Positions 36,481 to 48,222 of a stretch of 64,000 bases of DNA are shown here, in pieces. Position 1 is the first letter of the stretch; each line of letters starts with the position of its first letter. Location: contig VWZS01000623.1 of the NCBI GenBank assembly GCA_013397075.1, positions 1 to 64,000 on the forward strand, read 5' to 3'. This DNA comes from Rhabdornis inornatus. Taxonomy: Eukaryota > Chordata > Aves > Passeriformes > Rhabdornithidae. Below the pieces are notes generated by a model. That model made no database searches. It worked only from the letters and a program-made list of their open reading frames with translations, and was not told where the DNA came from. A program made the position numbers and the translations under genes.

Positions 36481-39400
36481 AGTTTGGTTTTATACATTCC
36501 ATAGTATGTTCTTCTGTGTCCCATCTTGCCTCAAGATGCCTGCTAACTTTAGTGTTGTGCAGATCTGCTTTGTTGCCCAGAAGCTTGAGAAAACCATTTT
36601 TGTGACATATCTTCCCACTTTAAGGTTACAGGGACTTCCAAATTTTGAATATTGTTCCCAAATAGTAGTGGAGTGGCTGTGAAATTGCCTTCAGGGACCT
36701 GACTGGAAATAGGTTGCCTGCTTAAAACAACAACAAAAAATCTCCTAAGTTTCATTATTTTTTCTTGAAAGTGTTAACAATTAGGAATACAATTAGCCAT
36801 GAAGTTTAGCTTTTGCTGGACACTATGTGGTGCTAATGAAATCTCTCATCCCAGAGAATCTGGAGCACTTTTGGCATTACGTGCAATTCGTGGTTACATG
36901 TGCTGGGTACAGTAAGTTTCTTCATTGTCTGCCAAGTATGATCTCTGTAATCAACTTTATAACATCAAATTGCACCCATGTTGCCCTCCTAGAACCTCAG
37001 TGCAAATAGCTGCTCCAGATATCAAGCAGTAGAGAATCAAGTCTGCCATCATAGCAAAATACGGTGTGGTCAATTATGTCTTGCACAAGTCTCAGCTATT
37101 GCTTCAATCTACTGCTTACATCCTCCCTGGAATCAGAAAATATACCAAGTGTTCAGAACAAGATTTGTCCCTTAGACGATTAACATGTTCTGGGGCAGGC
37201 TCTCTCTGCAGGCATCTTTCTCATAACTATTCCCCACCAGTAATTAAAAATAAGAATGTGATCAAATCAGATTCATTGGATGATTTGATAGAATAGCCTG
37301 GATCTTCTTATGTTCAATTTTATTTTTTGTATCATTTGCTTCTTAACATTTGGGAAATTGGGGTTTGGTGGGGGAAGGGTTTTATTACCTGTTTTCTTGC
37401 TCTGCTCAAAGCACTGGCTGAATGTGTGCTACTCTCAGACACACAAGCTCATCACTACTATCTGTCAAATCAATATCAGGTAGGTTTTAGTCTGATAAAC
37501 AAAAATAAATCTTTGGTTTTTGAAATGATTCAAAGTGTTTTCTGTCCTTATCTTTAGCTGGAAAGCTATTGTTCCTGCAGTGGTATAACCTTTATTTGTT
37601 TGATGAGGAAACCACTGTTATGCTAGTACTTCATGGAGTGTGTTTATGAGAGGAAAATAGAGAAATACAAGAAGCAACTTGAGCCAAAACTAGAGAACAT
37701 GAGGCAATTGCTCCTCTAGTTTTTGCTGTTGTCCCTAGGTGTTGCAGGAGTTAAATGACTGCTCTGTAACTGTTACTGCTGTGTATTCATTACAGATGCT
37801 GTAATGGTATACAAATGGTGTACTTGTGCATAAGCACATTCTGAAGTACACAAAATTTGCTTTGTCTTAATTAAAAATCAAGAGAGTGATTTATCTGACT
37901 ACAAATGCTTGGAGTAAAAGTAATGACAAACATCATGCTCCTGCATTGGCAGGAATATTGGCAATCTGTATTTTCTCATTAAAAATCTTCAGAGCTTCTG
38001 AGTAGATTATTGCAGTAACACAAAGCCCTCCAAAGCTGAAAATTGCTGTATAACTGCTACAAACCTATTTTTGCAGAGCTTCTGTTACTGCCTTGTTTCT
38101 TTTTTGTACATGTATCTTCAGGTAAGGTGCTTGCTCACTAAATTAATCCAGGGTGGGATGTATGTCATAGAAAGATCTTGTAGTAGCTGCAAGTGAGTAA
38201 AATGTTAAAATAGATTTTGGGGTGTTTTACAGTCAGGGGTTTCAAGTCCATGGCATCATTTGGTACACTGGCTTCACCTCAAATGGCACTCTTGAGTACT
38301 GGCTACAGCAGGCTGGGTCTACCCGGCCTGGTAGGAATTTTTCTTACTGAACAACAGATTCTCACCTAGAAATTGGTGTCTGACCTGGTTTCCACACATT
38401 TGGCAGATGGCACAGAAAAAGTCCCTGGGCCAAGGAGGAATGGGTTTTTTTGTAGTTCTACCTATTCTCAAAACATCAAACTTGGCAGGGGGTGTTGGAA
38501 TATTTTCTGCTGACAGCATGAGAAAAATGAGCATGAGGTACAGAGTTTGAAGAAAATGTGCCCCTGGATTCAGTAGTTGTAGAGAGCCTAGCATGCCTTT
38601 CAGTTCTTTGTTGCTTGACATAAACCAAGTATGCTGGAAATGCTCCAATTAAATAGAAAAAAAAAATCATATTGTTAGGATTTACTTAGAAAATGAGATT
38701 TTAGGTAATAGCTAGTTCTTTACTGAAAAATTCCCCTTTTTTTCCTCTTTACCTTCTTCAATCGCTGTGCCTGCCTTTCTGCTCTGCTTGCATGAAAACT
38801 GTGATGTGTGTTCAGGGAATAGTTTACTGCTGTGATTTGTCACTGGGGCATGTGAAGTGGCTTTTCTTGCAGTCTGAAATGCCAAATAGCGGCCACACAG
38901 TCTGAGCAGGTTGAGTAGTAACAATATTTTTCATTTAATGATCTCAAAACTGGGTGTTCTGGATACAATAAACTAACAGAAGGAACAGCTTTTATTAAAT
39001 TAGGTCTTCTTGCTTAACAAAAGGGACTAAAAGGACAAAATCCAATTTTTTTTTTATTCTATGATATGAAGGCACAGTGTACATTCATAACCAGAGCTTT
39101 TGGCTGTGAGAAACAGAGTGTTTACTGAGCTATAAAATCACCTTGATAGAGATTTTATACTGAGCTCTTCTGTGATGACAATTTAATAAATAGCAGATTT
39201 TTATATAAATCTGATTTTTGGGTATTTTTATTTTAAAGCCAGGTAAGTTTTCTTGCCCAGGGAAAATCCCCTTTTGATGCTTTTTTTGGTATTCTCTAGG
39301 TGAAGTTTTGCTTACTTCAGTGAGGATTTTCACTAAGGACAGTCCATGATGCTAACAGAATTTTTTTAAGTTTATTACCATCTAGACCTCACATTGCACA

Positions 39401-40820
39401 CTAGGAAATTTGGACTATAATAGAAAAATAAAGACTAAAACCTTTAACTTTTTGCCTTTTTTTTTTAAGACTTTGCAATGAAGGTATAATTACTTTAGTA
39501 AAATACTAGAAGTGGCAATGTGTTTTGAACTTACACAGTGTTAGCTGTGGCAGAATTTGTACTGAGAAAACAGCTTTGTGCTGCAGACCAGTGCGTGGGT
39601 GATTTTTTTCTTGCTTTATGGCACTTTATTAAATCTGCTTTTGATAAGGGATGAGATATGAGATTTGTATGTGCAATGCTTGCAACTAAAACTCTCCTTA
39701 ATGCCTCTAGTTGCACCAGCACTATGGAATACACCTGTAGTATCATCTTGATAAGCAGTTGGCATAAGTTTCCTGTATCACAGGTCTATAAAATCTCTTG
39801 GATCCAGAAGGTGTTGTCTGAATCCCGTTGGAAGCTACAGAGGGCTTGATTTACTAAAATCCTTGAACTGAACCATTAGAACAACAATTTCAATTCCAAA
39901 TTAAGCAAGTCTGTAATTTTTTTCATACTCAGACTCAGAGTGCCTTTCAAAATATATTTCAGCACATTTTTGGCATTGAGACAGTTTTTTATTCTTTCAA
40001 CACCTTGAGTCTGACTTTGCCAGCCTCTGGTCCAGCAACTGGCTACCAGGGAGCACCACTGGGATCTCTGCAATTCATGGCAAGTATTAGAAAATTGCTG
40101 CTCAGCTCAGTAGGAGATGCACTAAGTAGAAGGAATCCATTTACTTTGTAATATGTTTTGTTAGGAATTTTAACTGACTGGAGAATAAGTGGGTATTTTA
40201 ATCTGACTGAAATATTCTTGATATTTTCTTCACATTATCTCTTGATGCATATTTTCATGGGGAGTAGGAACATGTGCTGTAGGAACAGAGATGCACAAAG
40301 CAATTGTGGTCTGCTTGGTTTTGCATTGCAAGCATGCTGAAAATAACAAGATGTTTTAGCCAGACAAAGGATTTGAGAATCTGTTCTCCATTTAATTTTT
40401 GGTGTAGCAATTTTGGCAGCATGACATCTTGAGGCAATGTAATTCTTTCTTTGTTAAAGCAGCAGCAGAATGCTGTGCAGTGCTTCCTTCACTGAGCAAA
40501 TTTCCCATTACAAGCATAATGCCAGATACCAAGATTAGTTCTCGACATCACTGAGACCTGGTGAGCAGTGCATTTTGGATCTAAATTACAAATTTGAAAG
40601 AATTCCATACTCTGCCACAAAATCAATATAGTCAACAGCTTTTTTTTCAGCACTGTGACTGGGCCAGGATATAGAGATTATTGGCTGCAAAAGCTATGTT
40701 TAGGAACTTGGAATTCAGAAAAAAAAAATTTAAAACTCAACAGATTGTGTTTGACTCCCTTGATTTAAATAAAAGTCATTGCATTCAATACAACTTTGTC
40801 ATGTCTTTCTGCAGCATTGA
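36481..40820. other. Intergenic sequence, nothing recognised
   Basis: AT-rich sequence with only short chance open frames. No CR1, LTR or RNA gene was recognised. Confidence 0.6.
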
Positions 40821-41069
40821 GGAGGAAAGGAAAGGAAAGGAAAGGAAAGGAAAGGAAAGGAAAGGAAAGGAAAGGAAAGGAAAGGAAAGGAAAGGAAAGG
40901 AAAGGAAAGGAAAGGAAAGGGAAAAGGAAAGGGAAAAGGAAAGGGAAAAGGAAAGGGAAAAGGAAAGGGAAAAGGAAAGGGAAAAGGAAAGGGAAAAGGA
41001 AAGGGAAAAGGAAAGGGAAAAGGAAAGGAAAAAGGAAAGGAAAAAGGAAAGGAAAGGAGGAAAGGAAAG
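40821..41069. repeat. Pure-purine GGAAA / GGGAAAAGGAAA tandem repeat
   Basis: About 249 bases of uninterrupted purines. From 40824 to about 40920 the unit is GGAAA (about 19 copies). From about 40919 the unit changes to the 12-mer GGGAAAAGGAAA (about nine copies), followed by copies with GGAAAAAGGAAA and a final irregular GGAAA stretch. Open frames across it in several phases (Lys/Gly/Arg/Glu-rich, or Phe/Leu/Pro/Ser on the other strand) are artefacts of the repeat. Confidence 0.95.
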
Positions 41070-44000
41070 TCCTTGAACAGTCCTCATTGAGGTTTTTACT
41101 TACTGTTCTTTTTGTCCCCTCTTCTATTTCAGTAGCTAAAGCAAACAAATTAAGAAATGCCATAATTTTCGCTAATTAATGCTATTTACTTTAAGAAAAA
41201 TTAGTATCAGGTTTAAATCCCTAGCTGGAACCTGTTCCTTTTTGATGTTTAAATAAAATGGCAGTTGTGAAGAATGCTTTAGAGAAGAGATTGATTATAT
41301 ACTCAATAAAAGGTGGGGGTGGGCTAATTAACTATATTTCTTAATTTTTTTTTCTGCTGTTATAATTCAATCTGAATGTTTATACCAGAATTTCACATCT
41401 TGAAACTGGAAATTCCAGAGCAAAAGGAGCATTTTATGTTAGCAAGGAGAAATTCATCCATGCCCAGTGGGATGGCCCTGCTTTTCTATGAAAGTTGAAA
41501 GAATAAGAAATCATAGCAATATTCATCCCTGATCCGCTTTTAAAATTACAACATTCTCATCACTGGTCAATCCTATTTCTTGGGACTTGTTTACTTTTGA
41601 GGACTTATGGGACTGACTGAGCAGCAATTTAAACATGTAAATAAATAAAAATAGCAGGTGTAGAATGTCTGTTCCAGGTGATTTAGTGGGAAAGGGAAAA
41701 TTCCCATAGCTGGAAACTGCATCCACTTGCAAAACGTTTTTTGGGTGGCACTTGAATTTAGGAGGTTTACACAACCTGCAAGCTGTTGCCAGATTGCAGG
41801 AGGAAGGGATGGATACAGGTGACTGTTGGTGAAGGCACAGACAGCTGGATGATGCATTTCACTACAGTGTTTCCTTGGGAAAACTTGGAGCCCTTCCTAA
41901 CTGCTGATGTTTTCTAAGGAAGAGCTAAATAATATTCTGGCATCAATAGGAAGGGCGTTTCTGCAGCTCCACCTCCACGGCTTTAGAGCTTTAACTGATG
42001 GGCAATCTTAAAATGGCTTTTTTGGCATGTACCTACACAAAAGCAAAAGCTTCTCTTTCCAGAGCTCCTCAACACTAGTAAAAGACCACTCTCAGTTGTT
42101 TAGCTTTGGGGTATTCCTTACCTTAACAGGGAAAAGTGACCAAAAGAAGACTTATAGTTTACCTTGAATGACTACTGTGCAAACTGTGAGAGGTCTGTAT
42201 ATTTTGCAGTGGTTTACAGGCTAGGATGAGAGGACTAAACAAGTTTTGAGCAGACACCCTTTCTGCAGTGTGGTGTCATGCCTTAACAATAGTATTATCC
42301 CTCCTGGCAGGGCTATAAAGTAAGGAGATTATTAATTCAACAGTAAAAAGCAGAGTAGGTAATTTGTGTTAGTCCTAGATCTTTGTTAATATTTTTTTCC
42401 AAGAAAAAAAAAAAAGACATTTACAAAGTGGTTGGAATACCTGGTAAACAACCAGAAACAAGACTTGCAAGAACTTGGGTAAGGATGACTCTCTCCTTTG
42501 ATCCTGTTCCTTCTGCAGCGTGGCAAGCTAATACAGGGCTGGTGCCGCATCTGCAGGCTCAGCGCAAGATTTGTCACACTGTGGGGTTGGAAATGAGGTC
42601 CTGCAGCGACTGCAGCCTCCTGGGGACATGGTGGTGTGGAGAAACACCGAGAACTGGCAGAGCTTTTGCTCTCCTGCCCATCCCCAGAGCACCCTGAATC
42701 TTCTCGTGCAATGAATGTGCCTCAACGCGTGATTTGTACCGTCACGGCTTTTGCAGTTTCTGGTCTGGGATAAGAGACTGAATTAGTTTGCACAGCATTA
42801 AACAGGAATTGTGCTGAATGCTGAAATCAAATGCCAAATCCCAGTATCTTATTCATTAATAAGGTTGTTTTTAATTTGAGATGTAATGAGCTTACATCGT
42901 TAAAAAACCTAGATAAGCATTTTCTAACAAACTTCTGAAAGGCAGTCACACGCAACTATTCATAATTGCTGGAAATAGAGCTAAAACCATTTTGCTAAAA
43001 AAGTTTTTAAGTTTTTAGCATAACAGCAGTTGTGTTAGCCAGACAATCAGAAAGTGTTTATTTTTGCTACATATGTCTAGATAAACACACACTGACACCC
43101 ATATTCCCAGTCATGGTGCTGCACTTTTTACTTTTCCTACAGCTCTTGCAAAGTAAATTGTAAAATGCCCAGCATCTTTCTGGTGTTATTCATAGCATTC
43201 TCAGATACTGAGATAGCTGCCTGTGTGCAAGCCCTAAACCCTTTGTCAGCTGCACAACAGCTCTTCCTTAGTTTTGACTGTCTCTGAGCCACAGGAGGGA
43301 GAGTTTTATAATGTCACAGAACTTCTCTGTCCTGAAACTCCAGAGCACCTGGAGTAGTACAGTGCCAATGATTTGATTAGCTGGTTTTATGAGGTGTTTT
43401 TATATAAGTATTTTATTACCCTCTAATGAAGATTAATGATGTGATGATACCACAGCCAGCAACAAAAAATACTACATTATGGAAGCGTTTTGAAAAGCCA
43501 GCAACAGCTCAGGGATGAGACTGGTGGCTCACCCCCCAAAAGGCTCATCAGCATGTGGGGTCCAACCTCTTCACCTTGTCCAGAGGATGAGTGTCTCCAA
43601 TGGGCTGGTAGTCATCTCTCCACTTCGACCATTTTCTGTGTTTCCTCATTCCCAGCCTAATCCTCAGCTCATGCCCATTGCTTATGGAAAGGAGTCTGGC
43701 TCCTGCTGCAGCAGTGCTGGCTCAGGCAGGAAAACATGCCATAACCTCACCAAGCAACAGGGAAACAAGAGCAGGTTTGGTCTTGGTGTCTCCCAGGCTG
43801 CCTCTGAAGAGCACTGGCTGTGCAAGGCAGGCCTGCCCCTCGCCTGCTGACAGCCCTGTGTTATCTCCCCTGCCATCCTTCCCATCAGCTCATTCTGCTT
43901 GGCTCTACTGGTGACTCAGTCTATTAAATGGCGTCATATTTTATTACAAACCTGAGCTGATTAATTAACATGCTGTTAGGCAAAAAAAATGCAGGGCAGC

Positions 44001-45039
44001 TGTAGAGGGGAGTGGTGATGCAATGGAGGTGCAAACAGAAAAGTTGTCACTTCTGGAAAGTGAGAGAAAAGGATTAAAGAGCTAAACGTAACCAGAAGAG
44101 CTGCTTTCCTGAGTGGATCAGTCACTGGAGGTGTTGAGAAAGCATGGCCTCACAGGGCTGCTGCCATGGGAAGCACTGCCACCCACCATGCCAGTGCCTC
44201 ACAGCTTCACTTGCAGGCCGGGAGAGATGGGGAGCTCTTTGTGCCTTTTCAGAAGTAGTCATTGCCATCGGTGCTAACCAAAACAAAAAATGGTGATGCA
44301 TTTTAGAGAAGATTTTGAAAGTTCTTTAAATGGCAAGCATCTGAGCTAGGATGAGGAGATCCAGAAGAAGGCAAGTTTGGGAACATGCTGCTTCCCTCCT
44401 GTACCCAGTAGCAAAGCAGGAGGAGGAAGTGCCTGCTCATCCTGGCTTTCTGTTTGGGTCAGCATCATAAGTATGGAGTCTAATCAAGAAAGGGCAAGGC
44501 ACCTCTTCCCCGGAAGAGATGGAGAGTTCCTGACAGCTCTGTGTCTGAGCTGGCGCCTGTGGGTGGGGAGGACACACTCCATCCCTTCAAGGGGAAAAGC
44601 AAGCATGAGGTAGATGTGTAAGGCCAGGGAGGATGGTGATTTTCCACTGCCAGATCTGTCTCTTGGGGCACAGGCTGGGATTGCCTGTATTTCAAAAGAA
44701 AACTCACACACACACACACACATATGCAAGCATCCTTTAAAAACAATTTGGAAATGTTGGGTCCAAGGCAAAGGGTTAGCGGTGTGGTTTAAGAAGCCAG
44801 GAACATCAGTAGATGAGAGCATGAATCATTCAAGAGACCTTTTGCAAACGGGAAGTTGGCAGGTATCACACTGAAATTACCATGGGTGGCAGCTCACGCC
44901 CTTTGAAGCACTGGCTAAGCCAATTTATTTTTTGCTATACACATTTGTTGCTCATGCTTGGAATCACATAGAAGAAAACGACTTCTGCTTGCTCTGTAAA
45001 ATAGCCTGCCTGCTTAGTGCTTGAGCTGGCACATCCCTG
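41070..45039. other. Intergenic sequence with possible conserved blocks
   Basis: No gene is recognised. The stretch contains a CA microsatellite at 44705 and AT-rich blocks with ATTA/TTAATTAA motifs at about 42780-43040, 43370-43490 and 43920-43980, noted as possible regulatory elements. From about 42 kb the sequence becomes less AT-rich than the ELOVL4 introns. Confidence 0.5.
44705..44722. repeat. (CA)9 microsatellite
   Basis: Nine uninterrupted CA units, followed by TATG. Confidence 0.9.
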
Positions 45040-45871
45040 GGTGGTGGGTTCAGCGTGGATGGATGCACGGTGCCCACCAAAGCCATTCTATCACTCCCCT
45101 CCTTCGCTGGGGCAAGGGAAAGAAAATACAATAAACAGCTCATGGGTCAAGAAAAGGGCAGGGAGAGATCACTCATCAATTGCTGTCTTGGGCAAAACAG
45201 ACTGGACTCGGGCAAATTAGTTTAATTTATTGCCAATTAACACCACATTAGGGTAACGCAAAATAAAAACAAATTTGAAAAGACCTCTCCACACCCCTCC
45301 CTTCTTCCCAGGCTGAACTTCACTCCTGATTTCTCTACCTCCTTCCTCCCAGTGGCACAGGGGCACAGGGAACGAAGGCTGCAGTCAATCTATCACAAGG
45401 TTTCTACCTCTCCTTCTTCCTCAAAAGAGGGCTCCTTACACTCTTCCCCTGCTCCAGTGTGGGACCTTCCAGGGGCTGCAGGTGGATCTTTGCTCCAGCC
45501 ATGGACCTCCATGAGCAGCAGGGGCATAGCCACAGTCTGCACCACAGGCTGCAGGGGAATCTCAGCTCTGGCACCTGGAGCACCTCCTCCCCCCACTTCT
45601 TCACTGGTGTCTGCAGAGTTGTTCTCCCATATTCTCACTCCTCTCTGGCCAAAATTTGCTTCTGGGCAGTAAATATTCCCCCTTCTTAAATATGCTATCA
45701 CAGCAGAGCTACAACTGTCACCAATGGTCTCAGTTTGGCCAGCAGCAAGTCCATCTTTGGAGCTGGCTGGCATTGGCTCGATTGGACATGGGGAAAATTT
45801 CTAGCAACTTCTCACAGAAGCCATCCCTGTTGACCCCCGCTACCAAAACCTTGCTGTACAAACACAATGCA
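45040..45871 (+). mobile_element. Solo LTR of the same bird ERVL-like family
   Basis: It has the same order of segments as the intron-1 LTR, now on the + strand: a GGTGGTGGGTT start, TGCCCACCAAAGCCATTCTA, CAGGGAGAGATCACTCATCA, TTTAATTTATTGCCAATTAA, TCTTCCCCTGCTCCAGTGTG, TTCTTAAATATGCTATCACA and the end CCAAAACCTTGCTGTACAAA then CACAATGCA. Flanks are CCCTG (45035-45039) and CTCTG (45872-45876), a 5-bp duplication with one change. At 832 bp it is about 175 bp shorter than the other copy, with the loss near 45466 among the GGAGCAG-type internal modules. No viral genes flank it. Confidence 0.87.
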
Positions 45872-46558
45872 CTCTGTTTTCCAATACCACATGAGAGTGG
45901 AGTAAGCGAAAGGGAAAAAAATCCTCCCTTATGTACCACTACACTCTCAAAACCAAACCCATGGACTCATGGAGGGGCAGCACAAGCCTCCTATGTGGTG
46001 GATGTGCACTTGCAGAGCTCTCTGACAAACCAAGGCTATGTGCACCTTTAGGCCAGCTCCTTAGAACACCACCTTTATCACTTGCTGGTGGTGGACAAAT
46101 TCCTCCTGTGGCCCCACACTGTCTGGTAGGTATCCCAGAGTCTTGGCTAAAATACAGCCAGAAATGGCACAGATTTTGAATGTATTATTAGCAAATGCAA
46201 GTTACTCACTGCTTTCAAAACAGCAGTGTTATCACTGTGTCACTTACCAGAGAGGACAGGTTCTGTGTAGCAGAGGAGCCCACAAAGAAATGTACGTCAT
46301 CACGGCTGCATCCCTGGGCATTAGAAGACTGTCATCAAGTGAAATCCTTCAAAACAATTGAAAATATAATTGGATTAGGGAATATAAAATTTTTGAAGAA
46401 TGGTTACACACTTCCTGTAGACTTTTTATTTCAGGAAATAAAATTTTAAAGAATAAAGTTTTTTCAACAATGTAATTATGTCATGTGTCTCATCCTGTGC
46501 CCTATCTTGCCTCTCTAATACTTTCAGACAGCTTGCTAAGTGATACACAACATTTTTG

Positions 46559-46740
46559 CATAGAATTATAGAACAATGTAGCCTAGGAAGCCTCTCTGGT
46601 GACTTTCTGACCCAATTTCCTGCTCAGGTCAGGACCAATTTCTAATGACCAAGAAGCTCCTCAGATACCCCCTTCCCATTACTGAAAACATGCCTTTCCA
46701 AACATTCACTCTTTGGACACCTTGACTAACCCAGGAACTG
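46559..46740 (-). mobile_element. Old CR1 LINE 3' fragment, minus orientation
   Basis: ATAGAATTATAGAACAATGT, GCCTCTCTGGTGACTTTCTG and a CCTGCTCAGGTCAGGACCAA segment are a diverged reverse complement of a CR1 tail. The far end is indistinct. Confidence 0.65.
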
Positions 46741-47714
46741 GGCAGAAGGAAGTTGGAGGTGTCTCATCTGTTGGTAGAGAGGGTGAGCCATGGAGGATCT
46801 GAAATAAGAGGTTAGGGAGAGGGTTTGAGGCTCAATTGGCCCATCTCTTACCTACCTGCACATAGAGACAGTCTGGTTTTCTTTTAAAACATGACAAGCT
46901 GAGAGCCAGCTGCTTTCTGGAAATAATGGCAAAAAAAAAGCAAAACCTCACCCAGCAGGGTGGTTCAGAAATTGAAAATTCAGAATTTGGCATAAGAACA
47001 GGGCATATGAGGCCCAACTCCAGGAGCCATGGCCAAAAGCTCCACAAGAAAAGATGTTAAAAAAGGAGGTGAACTTACAACATATCACCAGGAGAGGCCC
47101 TGAAGCCTTTTAAGCTGTGTATACAGAGGTCTGTATTTTTATGAAATATCCAACAGAGCAGCACAGAACTTGTGGCCCAGAAGGGAAACAGGGAATACAA
47201 AGGGGAAAGCCTGATAGAAACCTGAAAAACAGCAGGCAGCAGAGACATCCTACTAAGGAGAAGGGTAAGAAAAGGTAGACAGATAAACAGATTTCTCTTA
47301 CACATTTAGAAAGAAGCAGGATGGTATTTTCAAGCATAATGAAAGAAGTGATATTTTTTAGCTGCTAAGTTATAACTGAGGACATTAAGAATCTGTATGA
47401 GACATAAACAGGTTTAAGTCTTGCTACATACTCAGAAGGCCTGTAAAAATCTGCTAATGATATAATTGACCTACTAATTTTCATTTTGAGAACATCTTGG
47501 TGTACCAGGGAAATTCCTTAAGTCTTACAGAGCATTAGGATTAAGCCACTGATAAAAGGCATAAAGATGAGCATGCTAATGGCACAACATTTAGTCTGAC
47601 ATCAACTCAAGACAAAGTGACAAGACTGCTGACAAGATTGGACTGACAGATGATGGGAACAGAAACTAATGGTACTTAACATTTCAGTGAAAATGTTATT
47701 GCTAATTGTATCAG

Positions 47715-48222
47715 AAAGAGCAGATAACTCTATATGGGCAGGGGAGGAGGTACTCCAGGAGCTGAAGCACATAATCTACTTCACTGATGAGGATCCACAC
47801 CAGAGAAGGTTTATCGTGAAGAACTGCAGCCGAGGGAGGACCCCATGCTGGAGCCAGGGAAAAGCACGAGAGGGAAAGAGCAGCAGTTATGAACTGACCC
47901 CATTTCCATTCCCACATCTCCCCATGCAACCTGGGGTTAAAAGGAAGTAGAAGAGTTGGGGATGAAGCTGAGCCTGTGAGAAGTGTGAGAAGAAATGTAT
48001 TATTTTAATGTTTATCTTTGTTTCTCACTACCTGAATCTATTTTAATAATTGGCAACAACTTAAAATATTTCTGCCCACCTCCATCAAGTCTAGTCTCCC
48101 CGTGATGCTAACTGGCAAGTTACCAAGCTCTCTGTCCTTGCTGTGACACAAGACCTTTCTCACACATTTTCTGAGGATGGGGGTGTGAGTGAGTGAGCAG
48201 CCAGGAGGGATTTAGGCTCTTA
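47715..48222 (-). mobile_element. Degraded older LTR of a related bird ERVL-like family
   Basis: Read on the + strand, segments occur in the same order as in the minus-orientation LTR at 8.3-9.1 kb: GAAGAACTGCAGCC, GACCCCATGCTGGAG, TATGAACTGACC then CCATTTCCATTCCC, GTAGAAGAGTTGGGGATGAAG, TCTTTGTTTCTCACTACCTG, CCCGTGATGCTAACTGGC and CTCTCTGTCCTTGCTGTGAC. Divergence is much higher and the ends are not sharp; no target duplication was found. A diverged or recombined copy is the best reading. Confidence 0.6.

Noticed and set aside
40821..41069. Regularly repeated array considered as CRISPR
   Set aside because: There are no unique spacers; the unit is 5-12 bp of simple purine repeat in a vertebrate genome.
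40681..41179. Lys/Gly/Arg/Glu-rich and Phe/Leu/Pro/Ser-rich open frames over 100 codons on both strands
   Set aside because: They are direct translations of the purine tandem repeat in different phases, with no sign of a gene.
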